From NCBI GenBank assembly GCA_963966185.1, contig CAWZYM010000312.1, positions 371,001 through 435,000 of the forward strand: DNA of 64,000 bases, given 5' to 3'. This DNA is from Rhabditoides inermis. Lineage: Eukaryota > Nematoda > Chromadorea > Rhabditida > Rhabditidae. A program made the position numbers and the translations under genes. Shown in pieces: positions 48,641-59,142 of the stretch (the stretch's first letter is position 1; each line of letters opens with the position of its first letter). Below the pieces are notes generated by a model, which was not told the origin of the DNA, did no database searches, and worked only from the letters and a program-made list of their open reading frames with translations.

Positions 48641-48911
48641 AATGTAATGTTTATCGTAATCGACTAGGATAGGTATACACGGGAGCAATAAATAACGAAG
48701 ATGCAAATGCAACAATGTACAGTACATGCTACCGTAATGTTTGGGTGGATAGATGCTGCTGCCGTGGGAGACAGACCGCAGTAGAGTGACCGCACCCGCG
48801 CCCCCGATGCCTACCCCGGCACCGCCCCCAGAGTGGAGTGGCTACCACATAGTGGAGTAGTGCCGCTAACTGTAATTGAGGAAGACGCGCAGCATTGCGC
48901 GATAAAGTATA

Positions 48912-49396
48912 CTAGTTCGCTGTATATGATTTCAGAACATTTTTCATGAGATAGTTCGTCAGATTTGTTTTGAATCTTTTGGAATTGTCTTCACAAACGA
49001 TGGAAGTTGGTAACTGATTCCAAACAGTGCAAACTCTGTGAGATAGGAAAGATTGTTCGAGAGCAGTGGTTGATTTTGAGAAGATTTTCAGTCCATTTCC
49101 TCTACTCCTTGACTGAATTGTATATTCTTTCGAGTACAATACAATCGGATTGTCTTCTTTGTCCACCCAAACTTGACCATACACATACTTGTGTGCAGTA
49201 CAAACATCTTTGATTGTTCTGCGCAATGAAAGAGGTTTGAGATCAAGTTCTTTCAGTCTTTGATCATACTCAAGATTCGGACAAAAACGTTTTGTAAACT
49301 TTCTTTGAATTTTCTCAACTGGATCCCAATAAGTTTTCTTTATATCAATGAGGCACTCAGTATTGTATTCCAAAATAGGTAAAACCTTAGCATTAA
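48912..49396 (-). mobile_element. CR1/Jockey-type LINE, C-terminal end of ORF2
   Basis: Minus-strand reading of about 150 residues to a TAG/TAA-like end: ILEYNTECLIDIKKTYWDPVE then IQRKFTKRF, LKELDLKPLSLRR and a final VWNQLPTSIV. These are the landmarks of the region after the RT palm in CR1/Jockey-like elements. The upstream part of the same ORF lies at 50480-50783. Confidence 0.75.
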
Positions 49397-50479
49397 GTTG
49401 AAACTAAGTTTTGAGTTTATTACTTGTACTCTTGTACATATTCAGCCTGAAATTCCGCTTTTCGATGCAGTACAGTGTCGAGTGGAAGTGAGGTGAGGTG
49501 AGAATCGAGTTCACCTTACATGTCATTTGGCAAGCACAGGCGGTCAAATTATAATTTAGAACGTGAGAGAGTAGACAGTAGGGAGAGAAGACAGTAGAGA
49601 AGAGAGTAGTACTTTCTGTTTAAAATGTTTTTTACATTACTGTCTCTCGAAAGTCGCATTGACTACTGCAGATGTGAGAATAGAAGAGTAAACAGAAGGT
49701 ACCATAGTACTGTCTCTAGAAAATTTTTGTCACCGCAGCGGGGACGTGAAAGTATACAGGAGAGAGAATAGGAGAGAGAGACAGAAAATAGAAGAGAGAA
49801 GGGAGAGTAGACATAACTGTCTCTCGAAAATCGCAGTCATAGTGATTACTGCAGATGTGAGAGTGGGAGTGGAAGAGGTGACGAGAGGTGAAAGTAGACA
49901 GAAGAAAACATAGTAATGTCTCTAGAAAGTTGTTTTCATTTCACAGTAGTAGAAAAATATGCAGTAGACAAACAAGAGCATAGTATTAGTGTTGTCTCTA
50001 GAAAGTTGACAGTAGACAATAGAGAATATAATACTGTTTCTAGAGAATACTATACTTAGAGAGAGAAAATAAAGAGAGAAAGAGATAGCGAGACAGTGGG
50101 AGAGGGAGAAGAGAGAGAGGAGAGATAGGGGAGAGTAGAACTGTGTCGAGGAAAGAGAGAGAGAGAGAGGGGGAAGGGGAGATAGGATGGAAAGTAGACA
50201 GAACAGTGTAGAGGAGAAAGACATGGTGCGGTGTACATCTGTGAAACATAAAATAAGTGAAAAAGAAGTAGGAGTGATAGTTAGAAAAGACAAAAATTAA
50301 GCTACTTTTACAAAATACATAGAACTTGAACACTTCAACTACATCTTTTGCGTGTATGTATCTTCGCAAAAGTCATTAGAGAGCAATCAACTATCAAACA
50401 TGCAAGACGAACTATTCTTCTTTTTTTCTATTTTTGTATACCTAGTGCGGAGGCGCGCGACAGCGCGCCGGAGCGCTAG
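49397..50479. mobile_element. Helitron-like insertion within the LINE
   Basis: About 1.08 kb, purine-rich, with degenerate repeats containing ACTGTCTCTCGAAA. The right end is a hairpin (GGCGCGC-GACA-GCGCGCC) followed by GGAGCGCTAG and T, nearly the same as at 12336-12371. The flanking LINE sequence is duplicated over 84 bp (49313-49396 and 50480-50563). No Rep/helicase is seen. Confidence 0.5.
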
Positions 50480-50783
50480 TCTCAACTGGATCCCAATAAG
50501 TTTTCTTTATATCAATGAGGCACTCAGTATTGTATTCCAAAATAGGTAAAACCTTAGCATTAAAGAGCGTCATAAAGCCTTTCTTGTTAAAACTGAAGGC
50601 TCTGAACATATTATTCATAATTGCACCTGCCTTACGAGCTTGCTGTAGTAAGTGAATTCGAGGTTTAAGATCACTTGATATTTCAACTCCAAGATCTCGG
50701 ATATGGTATTTTTGTTGCAGCTGTATTCCGCCAATAGAATAACACGAATTATGGCGTTTTTGTCTTCCAGTATTCGTACACAA
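50480..50783 (-). mobile_element. LINE ORF2 fragment, upstream part
   Basis: Minus-strand reading YHIRDLGVEISSDLKPRIH, ARKAGAIMNNMFRAFS and KVLPILEYNTECLIDIKKTY, the end of RT and the thumb-like region of a CR1/Jockey-type element. The last 28 codons repeat the start of the piece at 48912-49396. Confidence 0.75.
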
Positions 50784-50830
50784 TACAGCGCACTTGCCAA
50801 TTGAAATTTTTTATTGCCGATTAGAGCCTA

Positions 50831-52025
50831 TCAGGCGAAAGGATGACGATTCGCAACTTGCCTACCGCCAAAACGGGGGACCCACTACTATATCAGGAAT
50901 CACTCTCGTGGATCTTCACAAGACCATCACAAGACCGTCTCAAGTTTTCACAAGACATCAACACCTACTTCAAGCTAAAAAATTGATTGGTTGTGTTGTG
51001 TGAGGAATGAGGATAAAGGAATTCTTACCTGTTTGTTTTGAGTTTATTTGAATTGAATAAGTGGTATGTAGTGGAATGTTTGAGTTGGTTTGTAAAAAGT
51101 AGTAATTAAAAAGTTGGAGAAGGAGGGAGGGAGAGGGGGGAGAGGAGTGGTTGTGGCCTATATCTTCCTTCCTCCCTTTCTTCCTCCCCCTCTCGCCTCT
51201 CTCTCACTGTGGGAACATCGATCGATTATGGATTGAATATCGATTGCATATTGAGGACGTGCGCACATCCAGTTGTTGGCTGCACGCGCGAGTGTTAATG
51301 TACTATGCTTACTGGAGGATACTATATTGACAGTACTTCTAATTTTCGTTTTGCAGCTTGGTCCGTATTAGGTATACGGTATTTGACCGCCGTCATAAAA
51401 CAGATACCAAATGTTGTGACAGACGCGAATGACTAACCACTATACTACCGAAGATTATTATTATTTCTTCCTCTCTCACATCGCGCGGTCGGGTCGAAAT
51501 CCCCCAGTACCCTTGAGCAAGGCGGGGAATAGCTCATGAGAACGCTGTCTTCCTAGCCCGCGGAGGTACTATTGTGGATTGTAATGGAAGGAAAGGAACA
51601 CCTGGTGCCCCACTATCGTCTATAATGGTATCTAATTTTAATGGATTATGGAAAAGAAATCGAATGATTATCGACTGAATATCAGTCTAATATCGACTTT
51701 CGACCTTCGACCCTACCATCCCCGTTGCTAAACTGTGTTTCTCCCAGCGCTCAGCCCTAGTGGTGTACCGTAAGCACTTGTTGTATAGTCAGGATATAGC
51801 GTTTCTGGATAAATGATTGATTGATTGATTGATTAAAATGTTGTGGTGGAAAAGTTGGAGGGAGAGAGAGAGGGAGGGAGAGAGCCACACTTTTTTGTCT
51901 TTCACTGGCATGTTCGAGCCTCTATAGCATCGATAGACCCAAACAGGAACCTTGATCGAAGCGCTTTCGGAGCTGTCTCGAACAGAGAAACTTCGTTATA
52001 GTTGTGTATTGTTTCATTATTATTT
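50831..52025. repeat. Third copy of the 24853-26190 segment
   Basis: Begins AGGCGAAAGGATGACGATTC, the minisatellite right flank, and runs collinear with 24853-26205, somewhat diverged and with a 180-bp gap near its start. Interrupted at 52026 by the gypsy element and resumed at 58312. Confidence 0.9.
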
Positions 52026-52375
52026 ATTGTTGTTGGGATAGCCAGCATTATCCTCATGTTTCTAAACCTTTCTAGAACATTCCTTAACTGTCCCGATCAT
52101 CCTCACTCCATATGACCACGCCTCTCTACACAGAGCGCGCGCTCACCCGATCATTCCAGAACCTTCCATGATCCCTCTATATAACCCGGGCGCTCGCTCA
52201 TTAGACATTCAGTTGTTTTCCAATATTGTTCTATTGGCTACTCCAATAAACGCTCCACCTACTCGCGTCTCTCTCTCGTGGACACAACAACTGGCGATCA
52301 GGACTTCATTTCTGGAGCTTCTGACAACATCTACTGCTGCTGATTGGAAGCCCATCGACCTCACGCACACACACC

Positions 52376-54512
52376 ATGGGAGACGAGGACCTCATCGCGC
52401 AACTATTGGAGGCACTAACAAACCTCTCGACGACCAACGCTGCCATTCTGGACAAGCTGGGTGGTGGAAACGCTGCCACTGACGCCGCCAGTTCTCCTCC
52501 AAGGAGACACTTTTCGACCGGCTCTACCGCCGCATCGACAAATTCGTCTACGACCCGGACCAGGAGGACTGCTTCGACCTGTGGTTTGCCCGCTACAAGC
52601 CCACCTTCGAGAAGGACTGCACCGCACTGGACGAGGAGACCAAGACACGCCTTCTCGTGTCCCTTTTGGATGCACCCAGTCACGCCCGGTTCGCTCGCCA
52701 CATTCTTCCCAAGGAGCCGGCTGAGCTGAACTGGCAAGACACTGTGGATACGCTGAAGAACCTGTTCGGAACCAAGAAGAGCCTCTTCCGTCGCCGCTTC
52801 GAGTTCCTCAGGATGGACTTCTCGCCTAACGAGGACATCAACAACTTCACCAATCTGCTCAAGGCACGCGGACTGGACGCCAACATCAAGGAGATCAAGC
52901 CGGAGACACTGGAATGCCTCGCATTCGTGTTCGCCTTCCAGTCTCCCCAGCTCGCCGAATTCCGCGTTCGTTTTCTGCGCAAATTGGACGAAGCCGATGA
53001 CGTAACTATCGACGACCTGCTCAAGGAGTACCATGCTTGGAAATCTGCCAAGGACGACTCCAAGATCGTTGAAGCTGCCGACAAACACACCATTCGAGTT
53101 GTCAAGAAGAAGCCGAAGCACCGCTCGAACAAAGATGACCCTCACTCGCCGTGCCCCATCTGCCAACGCAATCATTGGAAATCCGACTGTCCGCAGAACA
53201 ACAACCGGACTACCAGTGCCAAGGAGTCTCACAACGCTTCCAGCAAGCACCACAAACAGTGCACTCGGTACCAGAAGAGCATCCATCACAACTCGACCGT
53301 CCAGAAGTACCTGGAAGTTTCAATCAATGGACGCGTCGCTCGCCTTCAAGTGGACACTGGCGCGGACGTCACACTCATCTCTCGCTCCACTTGGATGTAT
53401 CTCGGGAGCCCGCGTCTCTCTCCGACGCCCGACATCTACAAGACCGCGAACAATGAACCTCTCACTGTTCACGGATTCTTCGATGCCGACTTCACCGTCA
53501 AGGATATCAACGGACACAAGTACTCTGGAACTGGACAGTGCTACGTCAACGACACCTGCGACCTCCTCGGAATTCCGTGGATTGAACAGATCCCGCACTT
53601 TCAGAACGCCTTCAAGCAGTTCAACGTCCTGAAGATCAACTCCTACGACCACTCTACTCTCCGAGAACAGACGATCGCCTCACTGAAGACTCGCTTCCCT
53701 GACGTCTTCACACCTGGTCTTGGCCGCTGCACCAAGGCCAAGGCGACTCTCTATCTACGCCCTGATGCTCGTCCGGTCTTCATCAAGAAGAGACCTGTTC
53801 CCTACGCCACAGTTCCCCTGCTTGACGCTGAAATCGACCGCCTCCTTTCGGAGAAAGTTATCTCTCCCGTCGACCACTCATCGTGGGCTGCACCAATTGT
53901 CGTCGTCAAGAAGTCCAATGGAACCATCCGTCTATGCGCCGACTTCTCAACCGGACTGAACGACTCGCTGGAGTTGCACCAGCACCCGCTCCCCACTGCT
54001 GATGACGTGTTGACCAAGCTCAACGGCGGAACTCTCTTCTCGCAGATCGACTTCTCTGATGCTTTCCTGCAAGTTGAAGTCGCCGACGACTCGAAGGAAC
54101 TCCTCACCATCAACACCCACCGCGGATTGTTCGTCTACAACAGGATGCCCTTCGGAGTCAAATCTGCCCCCGGCATCTTCCAGCAGATTATCGACTCCAT
54201 GATCTCTGGACTCAACGGCGTTGCTGCCTATCTCGATGACGTCATTGTCACTGGCCGCACACTCTCCGAGCACAACGCCAACCTGGAAGCCCTCTTCACT
54301 CGGATCCAAGACTACGGCTTCCGCGTCCGTCTCAACAAATGCAACTTCGCCATGCCGCAGATCACCTATCTGGGCAACATCGTCTCACCAAACGGACGCC
54401 GGCCCGATCCCAAGAAAATCGAAGCCATTCTCAAGATGCCACAGCCGCAGGACATCGCCCAGGTCCGATCGTTCCTCGGCATGATCAACCACTACGGATG
54501 CTACGTCAAAGG
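52376..54512 (+). pseudogene. Gypsy gag, protease and reverse transcriptase (frameshifted)
   Basis: The ATG at 52376 starts gag (MGDEDLIAQLLEAL). A one-base loss near 52495, seen by comparison with 43.8 kb, moves the frame; the rest reads in the frame ending 54534. Landmarks in order: capsid-like LPKEPAELNWQDTV, a zinc-knuckle-like CPICQRNHWKSDC (53154), the protease active site DTGAD (53356), RT strands with KKSNGTIRLCADFS, QIDFSDAFLQV and the catalytic YLDD (54229). RT is cut after GMINHYGCYVKG by the LINE piece. It would have served reverse transcription of the element RNA in a virus-like particle. Confidence 0.9.
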
Positions 54513-55300
54513 CTCGCACCTGCTAACTCTGTAAGGGACCTTGGTGTGTCTATGTGTGGGTCCTTGATTTTTGATGACCATTTTGCGAACATTGTTAAAG
54601 GCACCCTAAATGCCATAAATGATTTTCTGAGAGTTTATCGTACAAGAGACTTGAAGGTTCTTGTCACCGCTTACACAACGTATTTCCGCTGCAAGCTAGA
54701 GTATTGTACTGAATTGTGGAACCCTCAGGATGTGGGATCAGTGAACTTGATCGAGTCAGTGCAGCGATACTATACGCGCCAAATATGTCGTCGCGCTGGC
54801 TTGTTCTCGCTCACCTATCCCCAACGCCTCCAGCTTCTTGGCCTTCAAACTCTTGAACAACGCCGCTTTATAAATGACGTAGCGTACATACACAAGGTTA
54901 TCACTAAAGCAACCTCTCTTAATTATTCTGGTCTTTTTACACTAGTCCCAACTCGGTCGCGCACATCTCATAAATATCGTCTTTTGCCGTCATATGACTC
55001 GTTTCTGCGGAGCAGCGCGTTTTTTCAGAGGGTTTATGGAGTATGGAACTCACTTCCATCTGATATTGTTGAATCTGCGAAAACCAGTAACGTGAAATCC
55101 CACTTAGTAGACAATCCCCATTTGCATCCTATGTCTAAAATTCGACATTTGTAGTTTGCTTATTTTTAATTTATCTATTTTTGTCTACTCTTCGAATGTT
55201 TCTTCTTTTTTTCCCACTTTTACTATCCTACCGTAAGCACTGTTATGTTTTCTATGATGCACTCGCAAAGTACTCAACGCGGTAATAAACTATTTATTTA
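54513..55300 (+). mobile_element. LINE 3' end (CR1/Jockey-type) inserted in gypsy pol
   Basis: 5'-truncated, coding to about 55154: SVRDLGVSMCGSLIFDDHF, FRCKLEYCTELWNP, IESVQRYYTRQIC and YGVWNSLPSDIV. An untranslated tail with TAATAAACTATTTATTTAAA follows. Flanks AAAG on the left and AAAGAG on the right may be a short target duplication. It is a different family from the LINE at 48912. Confidence 0.85.
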
Positions 55301-56231
55301 AAGAGATGCGTCAGTGTCGCGCACCACTAGACGCACTACTCATGAAGGACGCTCCGTTCAACTGGACCCCGGAGTGCGACAACGCTTTCAACCGCGCCAA
55401 GGAAGTGCTCGCTTCGGACCTACTGCTCTATCACTACGACCCTAGTCTTCCCATCATCGTCGCGGCCGACGCCTCGGACTACGGTATCGGAGCAGTCATC
55501 TCCCACCGATTCCCGGATGGATCGGAGAAGGCTATCTACCACGCAAGCCGCTCTCTGACCGGTGCGGAGAAGAACTATGGACAAGTGGAGAAGGAAGGAC
55601 TCGCTCTCACTTTCGCCGTTCGCAAGTTTCACCGCTTCATCTACGGCCGATCCTTCACTCTTCTGACCGATCATCAACCACTTCTTGCTATCTTCGGTTC
55701 CAAGAAGGGAGTTCCCGTCTACACCGCCAACCGCCTTCAACGCTGGTGCCTCATTCCACTCGCCTACGACTTCAAGATCGAGTATCGCCGCACCACCAGC
55801 TTTGGACAGGCCGACGCTCTCTCCCGTCTCATCGCCTCGCAAACTCGACCCGAAGAAGACGTCGTCATCGCATCGATCAACGCGGATACCTCAGCCGTCT
55901 TTTCGCGCGCTGTCGCTCGTCTGCCGGTCACTGCCAAGGATGTCGCCCGCTCAACTTCTAACGACGAGTGCCTTCGCGAAGTGCTACAGTATGTCACCAG
56001 TGACAGCTGGCCGAAGAAACCTACACCGGACGTCGCCAGATACGCACATCTGACGGGGCGGACACTTACCCCCCAGCCCCGATCTCTACCGTTTTGGTAC
56101 CGAAGGTGGGCATCGGAATTCCAAACAGAACTGCGTCGGACAAAATTGCCTACGGGCATTCTCCGGCCGGAAATCCGGCTTTGAAATTTCGCGTTTCGCG
56201 TAACCTCTTCTTACGACCAATTCACCACAGC

Positions 56232-56298
56232 CAGCGTGGCCGAATGGCTAGCGAGCTTGTCTAGTAAACTGGTGGCGCGGGTTCGATTCCCGCTGTTT
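56232..56298 (+). tRNA. tRNA-Thr(AGT)-like sequence, left arm
   Basis: A box GTGGCCGAATGG, anticodon-arm segment CTTGTCTAGTAAACTGG with AGT in a seven-base loop after U33, and T arm GCGGGTTCGATTCCCGC. Followed by TGTTTTTT, a possible Pol III stop. The 3' acceptor strand does not pair with GCCAGCG, so it is probably a tRNA-derived promoter or pseudogene rather than a working tRNA. Confidence 0.5.
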
Positions 56299-56548
56299 TT
56301 TAATCGCCGCACATGTTTTTTTACAAGTGGGTATGATAAAATCACTGTTGAACAACAACTTTTTTTTTTGATTTCTGTGGTCTGGAACATGAAGAGACAG
56401 TATCGAATTGACTTATGTCGATTTTTGAAATTGATATCTATCGATATCAATACTAATCACAAAAATCAATCTATTATCGCGATAGCTGGCACATTTCTGT
56501 GAAACATTCTCACCTTCGAGAATCATCAAATAAAGGCCAAAAAAATGC

Positions 56549-56614
56549 AGCGGGAATCGAACCCGCGCCACCAGTTTACTAGACAAGCTCGCTAGCCATT
56601 CGGCCACGCTGGCT
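56549..56614 (-). tRNA. tRNA-Thr(AGT)-like sequence, right arm
   Basis: Inverse copy of the left-arm tRNA-like sequence with the same A box, AGT loop and T arm. Both point toward the centre of the element. Confidence 0.5.
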
Positions 56615-58311
56615 GTGGTGAATTGGTCGTAAGAAGAGGTTACGCGAAACGCGAAATTTCAAAGCCGGATTTCCGGCCGGAGAATGCCCGTAGGCAATTT
56701 TGGCCGACGCAGTTCTGTTTGGAATTCCGATGCCCACCTTCGGTACCAAAACGGTAGAGATCGGGGCTGGGGGGTAAGTGTCCGCCCCGCGTGAAGAACG
56801 CCCTATCGATCCAGAACGGATGCCTCCTGTTTGGTCATCGCATCGTCATTCCACCGTCTCTCCAAGCTTCTATTCTACGAACCATCCACGACGGACACCC
56901 CGGAATGAACCGAATGAAGGCTCTTGCTCGCGATCACGTCTACTGGACCCACATCAACGACGACATCGAGAAGACCGTCCGCTCGTGTGCTGCATGTCAG
57001 GAATCCGCCAAGGCGCCACTTAAGAACACCCTTTGCTCGTGGAACCGCCCGCAGAAACCCTGGAGCCGCATCCACATCGACTACGCCGGACCTCTCAACG
57101 GATCTATGTATCTCGTCATCGTCGACGCCTACTCTAAGTGGCCGGAAATTGTACAGATGTCTTTCTCCACTTCCACGGCTACTATCAAGGAGCTGCGACG
57201 CCTCTTCGCTCAATTCGGAAACCCGGACGTTCTTGTCTCGGACAACGGCACCCAATTCACATCCGCTGAATTCGGAGACTTCTGCAATGAGAACGGAATC
57301 AAGCACATTCGTTCCCCGCCCTTCCACCCTCAGTCCAATGGACAAGCCGAGCGCTTTGTGGACACCTTCAAGCGCGCTATGACCAAGTCGAAGGACGGAT
57401 CGACAGCCGAATCGCTGCAGACGTTCCTCTTCACCTACAGAAGCACTCCCTGCACCACTTCGCCGAACGGACGTACCCCCGCCGAAAACTTTATTGGCCG
57501 TCCTCTCCGTTCCAAGCTGACTCTGCTGAAGCCGATGGATCCCGCTGTCACGAATACTGATCACGATATGGAGAAGCAGTACAACCGCCATCACGGAGCC
57601 AAGACGCGCACATTCGAAATCGACGACCTCGTCTATGCGCGAGACTACCGCCCTGACTACCCCAAGTGGTCTCCCGGAGTCGTCATCCAGAAGCACGGCC
57701 GCGCTCTCTACGACGTTCTCGTCAAGGATCTCGTCTGGAAGCGACACGTAAATCAGCTCAACCCGCGTTCGTCATCTGGTGCTGATCAACACGACATGGC
57801 TGCCGCATTCGAGATGCGATCTGCCGTCACCCCTGCGACCGCGCCTGCTTCCAACGACGCTGTTGCCGCGCCCGCCAACGTGCCCGCTGCCGCGCCCACA
57901 TCGCCGCGCCTCGCTACTCCCGCTGCCGCTACTGGACCAGCTGCGACGCCGGCCCCTCCGACTACTCAACGCCCCCAGCGTCAGCGTCGTGCTCCTGCCC
58001 ATCTTCAGATTGACCCTCACACCAAGACTTACCGTCAATCTTAGGGGGGAGGTGTTGGGATAGCCAGCATTATCCTCATGTTTCTAAACCTTTCTAGAAC
58101 ATTCCTTAACTGTCCCGATCATCCTCACTCCATATGACCACGCCTCTCTACACAGAGCGCGCGCTCACCCGATCATTCCAGAACCTTCCATGATCCCTCT
58201 ATATAACCCGGGCGCTCGCTCATTAGACATTCAGTTGTTTTCCAATATTGTTCTATTGGCTACTCCAATAAACGCTCCACCTACTCGCGTCTCTCTCTCG
58301 TGGACACAACA

Positions 58312-58605
58312 ATTGTGTATCAAACTGTTGATATTTGCCTAACGCTGATTAGCCAGCTGCATCCACACGAACAAGCGGTGCGACCGAGAACTGAATTGTG
58401 AACTGATCTGTGCTAAAGTAAGATCATACATTAAACGCTTTGCTATTGGGTATCGATTAACTATCGATTGGCTATGGATTGCGAGTGAGAGCGAGGGGTG
58501 ATATTCGTGTGCGAAGGCAACTTAAGTTTAACGTTTGTATTCTGACGATCGGTCCATCACTGTAGTCTACAGTAACCTACAACCTACAATCTACAATACA
58601 CCACC
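58312..58605. repeat. Continuation of the third segment copy, with TIR-transposon empty site
   Basis: Starts ATTGTGTATCAAACTG, collinear with about 26197-26517. At 58606-58608 a single ATT joins directly to the sequence that follows the TIR transposon at 31137. Confidence 0.9.
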
Positions 58606-59142
58606 ATTATGGTGTTTGGTTGTTTGTCGCGTGGCGTCTTCGGACGATCGGAGAAGAAAAAAGATCGAAAACGCCGCAGACTGTGAGCGAGGAAGCCAGG
58701 AGAGCACTACGATGACGAGAACTAAAGTACGGAAATGAGCGATACGGTACCTACAGTAACCTGTGGTACCTAGTTGTGCGCTGTCCAGGAGGATCATGTG
58801 CAGGCTACGCCATCAAGTCAGCAGACGGCAGAGAGGTCAAATCCGCGCAGCTAACCTTTGTTAAAGAAGCTTGAGGAGGTATGTTGATAGATTCGAGATG
58901 TCTCATACAATGTTATTCTTTTTCGTTGATGAAAGAAGAAGACGAGAACAGACGGAAACTAAAAAAAAGAACACAACATTTCAAAGAGGCCGTGAAGATA
59001 CTAGTTGTTTTTTTTCGAAATGAGAAGCATTACGAAATTTTTCGTTCGAAATGAGAAGCATGACAATGACAAACAAACACGTTTATTATTTGGAGTAACA
59101 TTTTCATCTCGAATTTCTAGTCGAATTTCTCTTGCTGCTTCC

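Larger units (their letters stand above)
56069..56790. mobile_element. Inverted-repeat element with tRNA-like sequences in both arms
   Basis: Left arm from GGGGCGGACACTTACCCCCC and right arm ending with its inverse (GGGGGGTAAGTGTCCGCCCC) match over about 235 bp with one or two differences. The arms carry the same tRNA-like sequence at 56232-56298 (plus) and 56549-56614 (minus). The middle (56305-56545) is AT-rich. It splits gypsy pol between RNase H and integrase. No transposase; target duplication unclear. Confidence 0.85.
55306..58044 (+). pseudogene. Gypsy RNase H and integrase, interrupted by a foldback element
   Basis: 55306-56065 encodes the RNase H domain: AADASDYGIGAVIS, the conserved EKEGLALTFAVRKF and TDHQPL. 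After the inserted element, 56791-58044 encodes integrase: HH-CC zinc domain (HDGHPGMNRMKAL...CAACQ), catalytic Asp in IHIDYAGPL, Asp in VSDNGTQFTS and Glu in SNGQAERFVDTF, then a chromo-less C-terminus ending in a Pro/Ala-rich tail and TAG just before the polypurine tract. Both parts use the same frame as RT. Confidence 0.9.
52031..58311 (+). mobile_element. Ty3/gypsy LTR retrotransposon, young but broken
   Basis: LTRs at 52031-52289 and 58053-58311 (259 bp each, TGTTGG...ACAACA) show no difference by eye. The target duplication is ATTGT at 52026-52030 and 58312-58316; the uninterrupted site is visible at about 26197. The primer-binding site starts TGGCGATCAGG two bases after the LTR; the polypurine tract AGGGGGGAGG (58043-58052) precedes the 3' LTR. 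The gag-pol reading is interrupted by one frameshift and two insertions (54513-55300 and 56069-56790). No env-like ORF. Confidence 0.95.

Noticed and set aside
52306..53289. 327-residue minus-strand ORF
   Set aside because: Antisense shadow of gypsy gag, which has recognisable motifs on the plus strand. The same holds for 56875-57747 against integrase.
52031..58311. Endogenous retrovirus with env
   Set aside because: After integrase the frame ends within a Pro/Ala-rich tail right before the polypurine tract; there is no room for an envelope gene.
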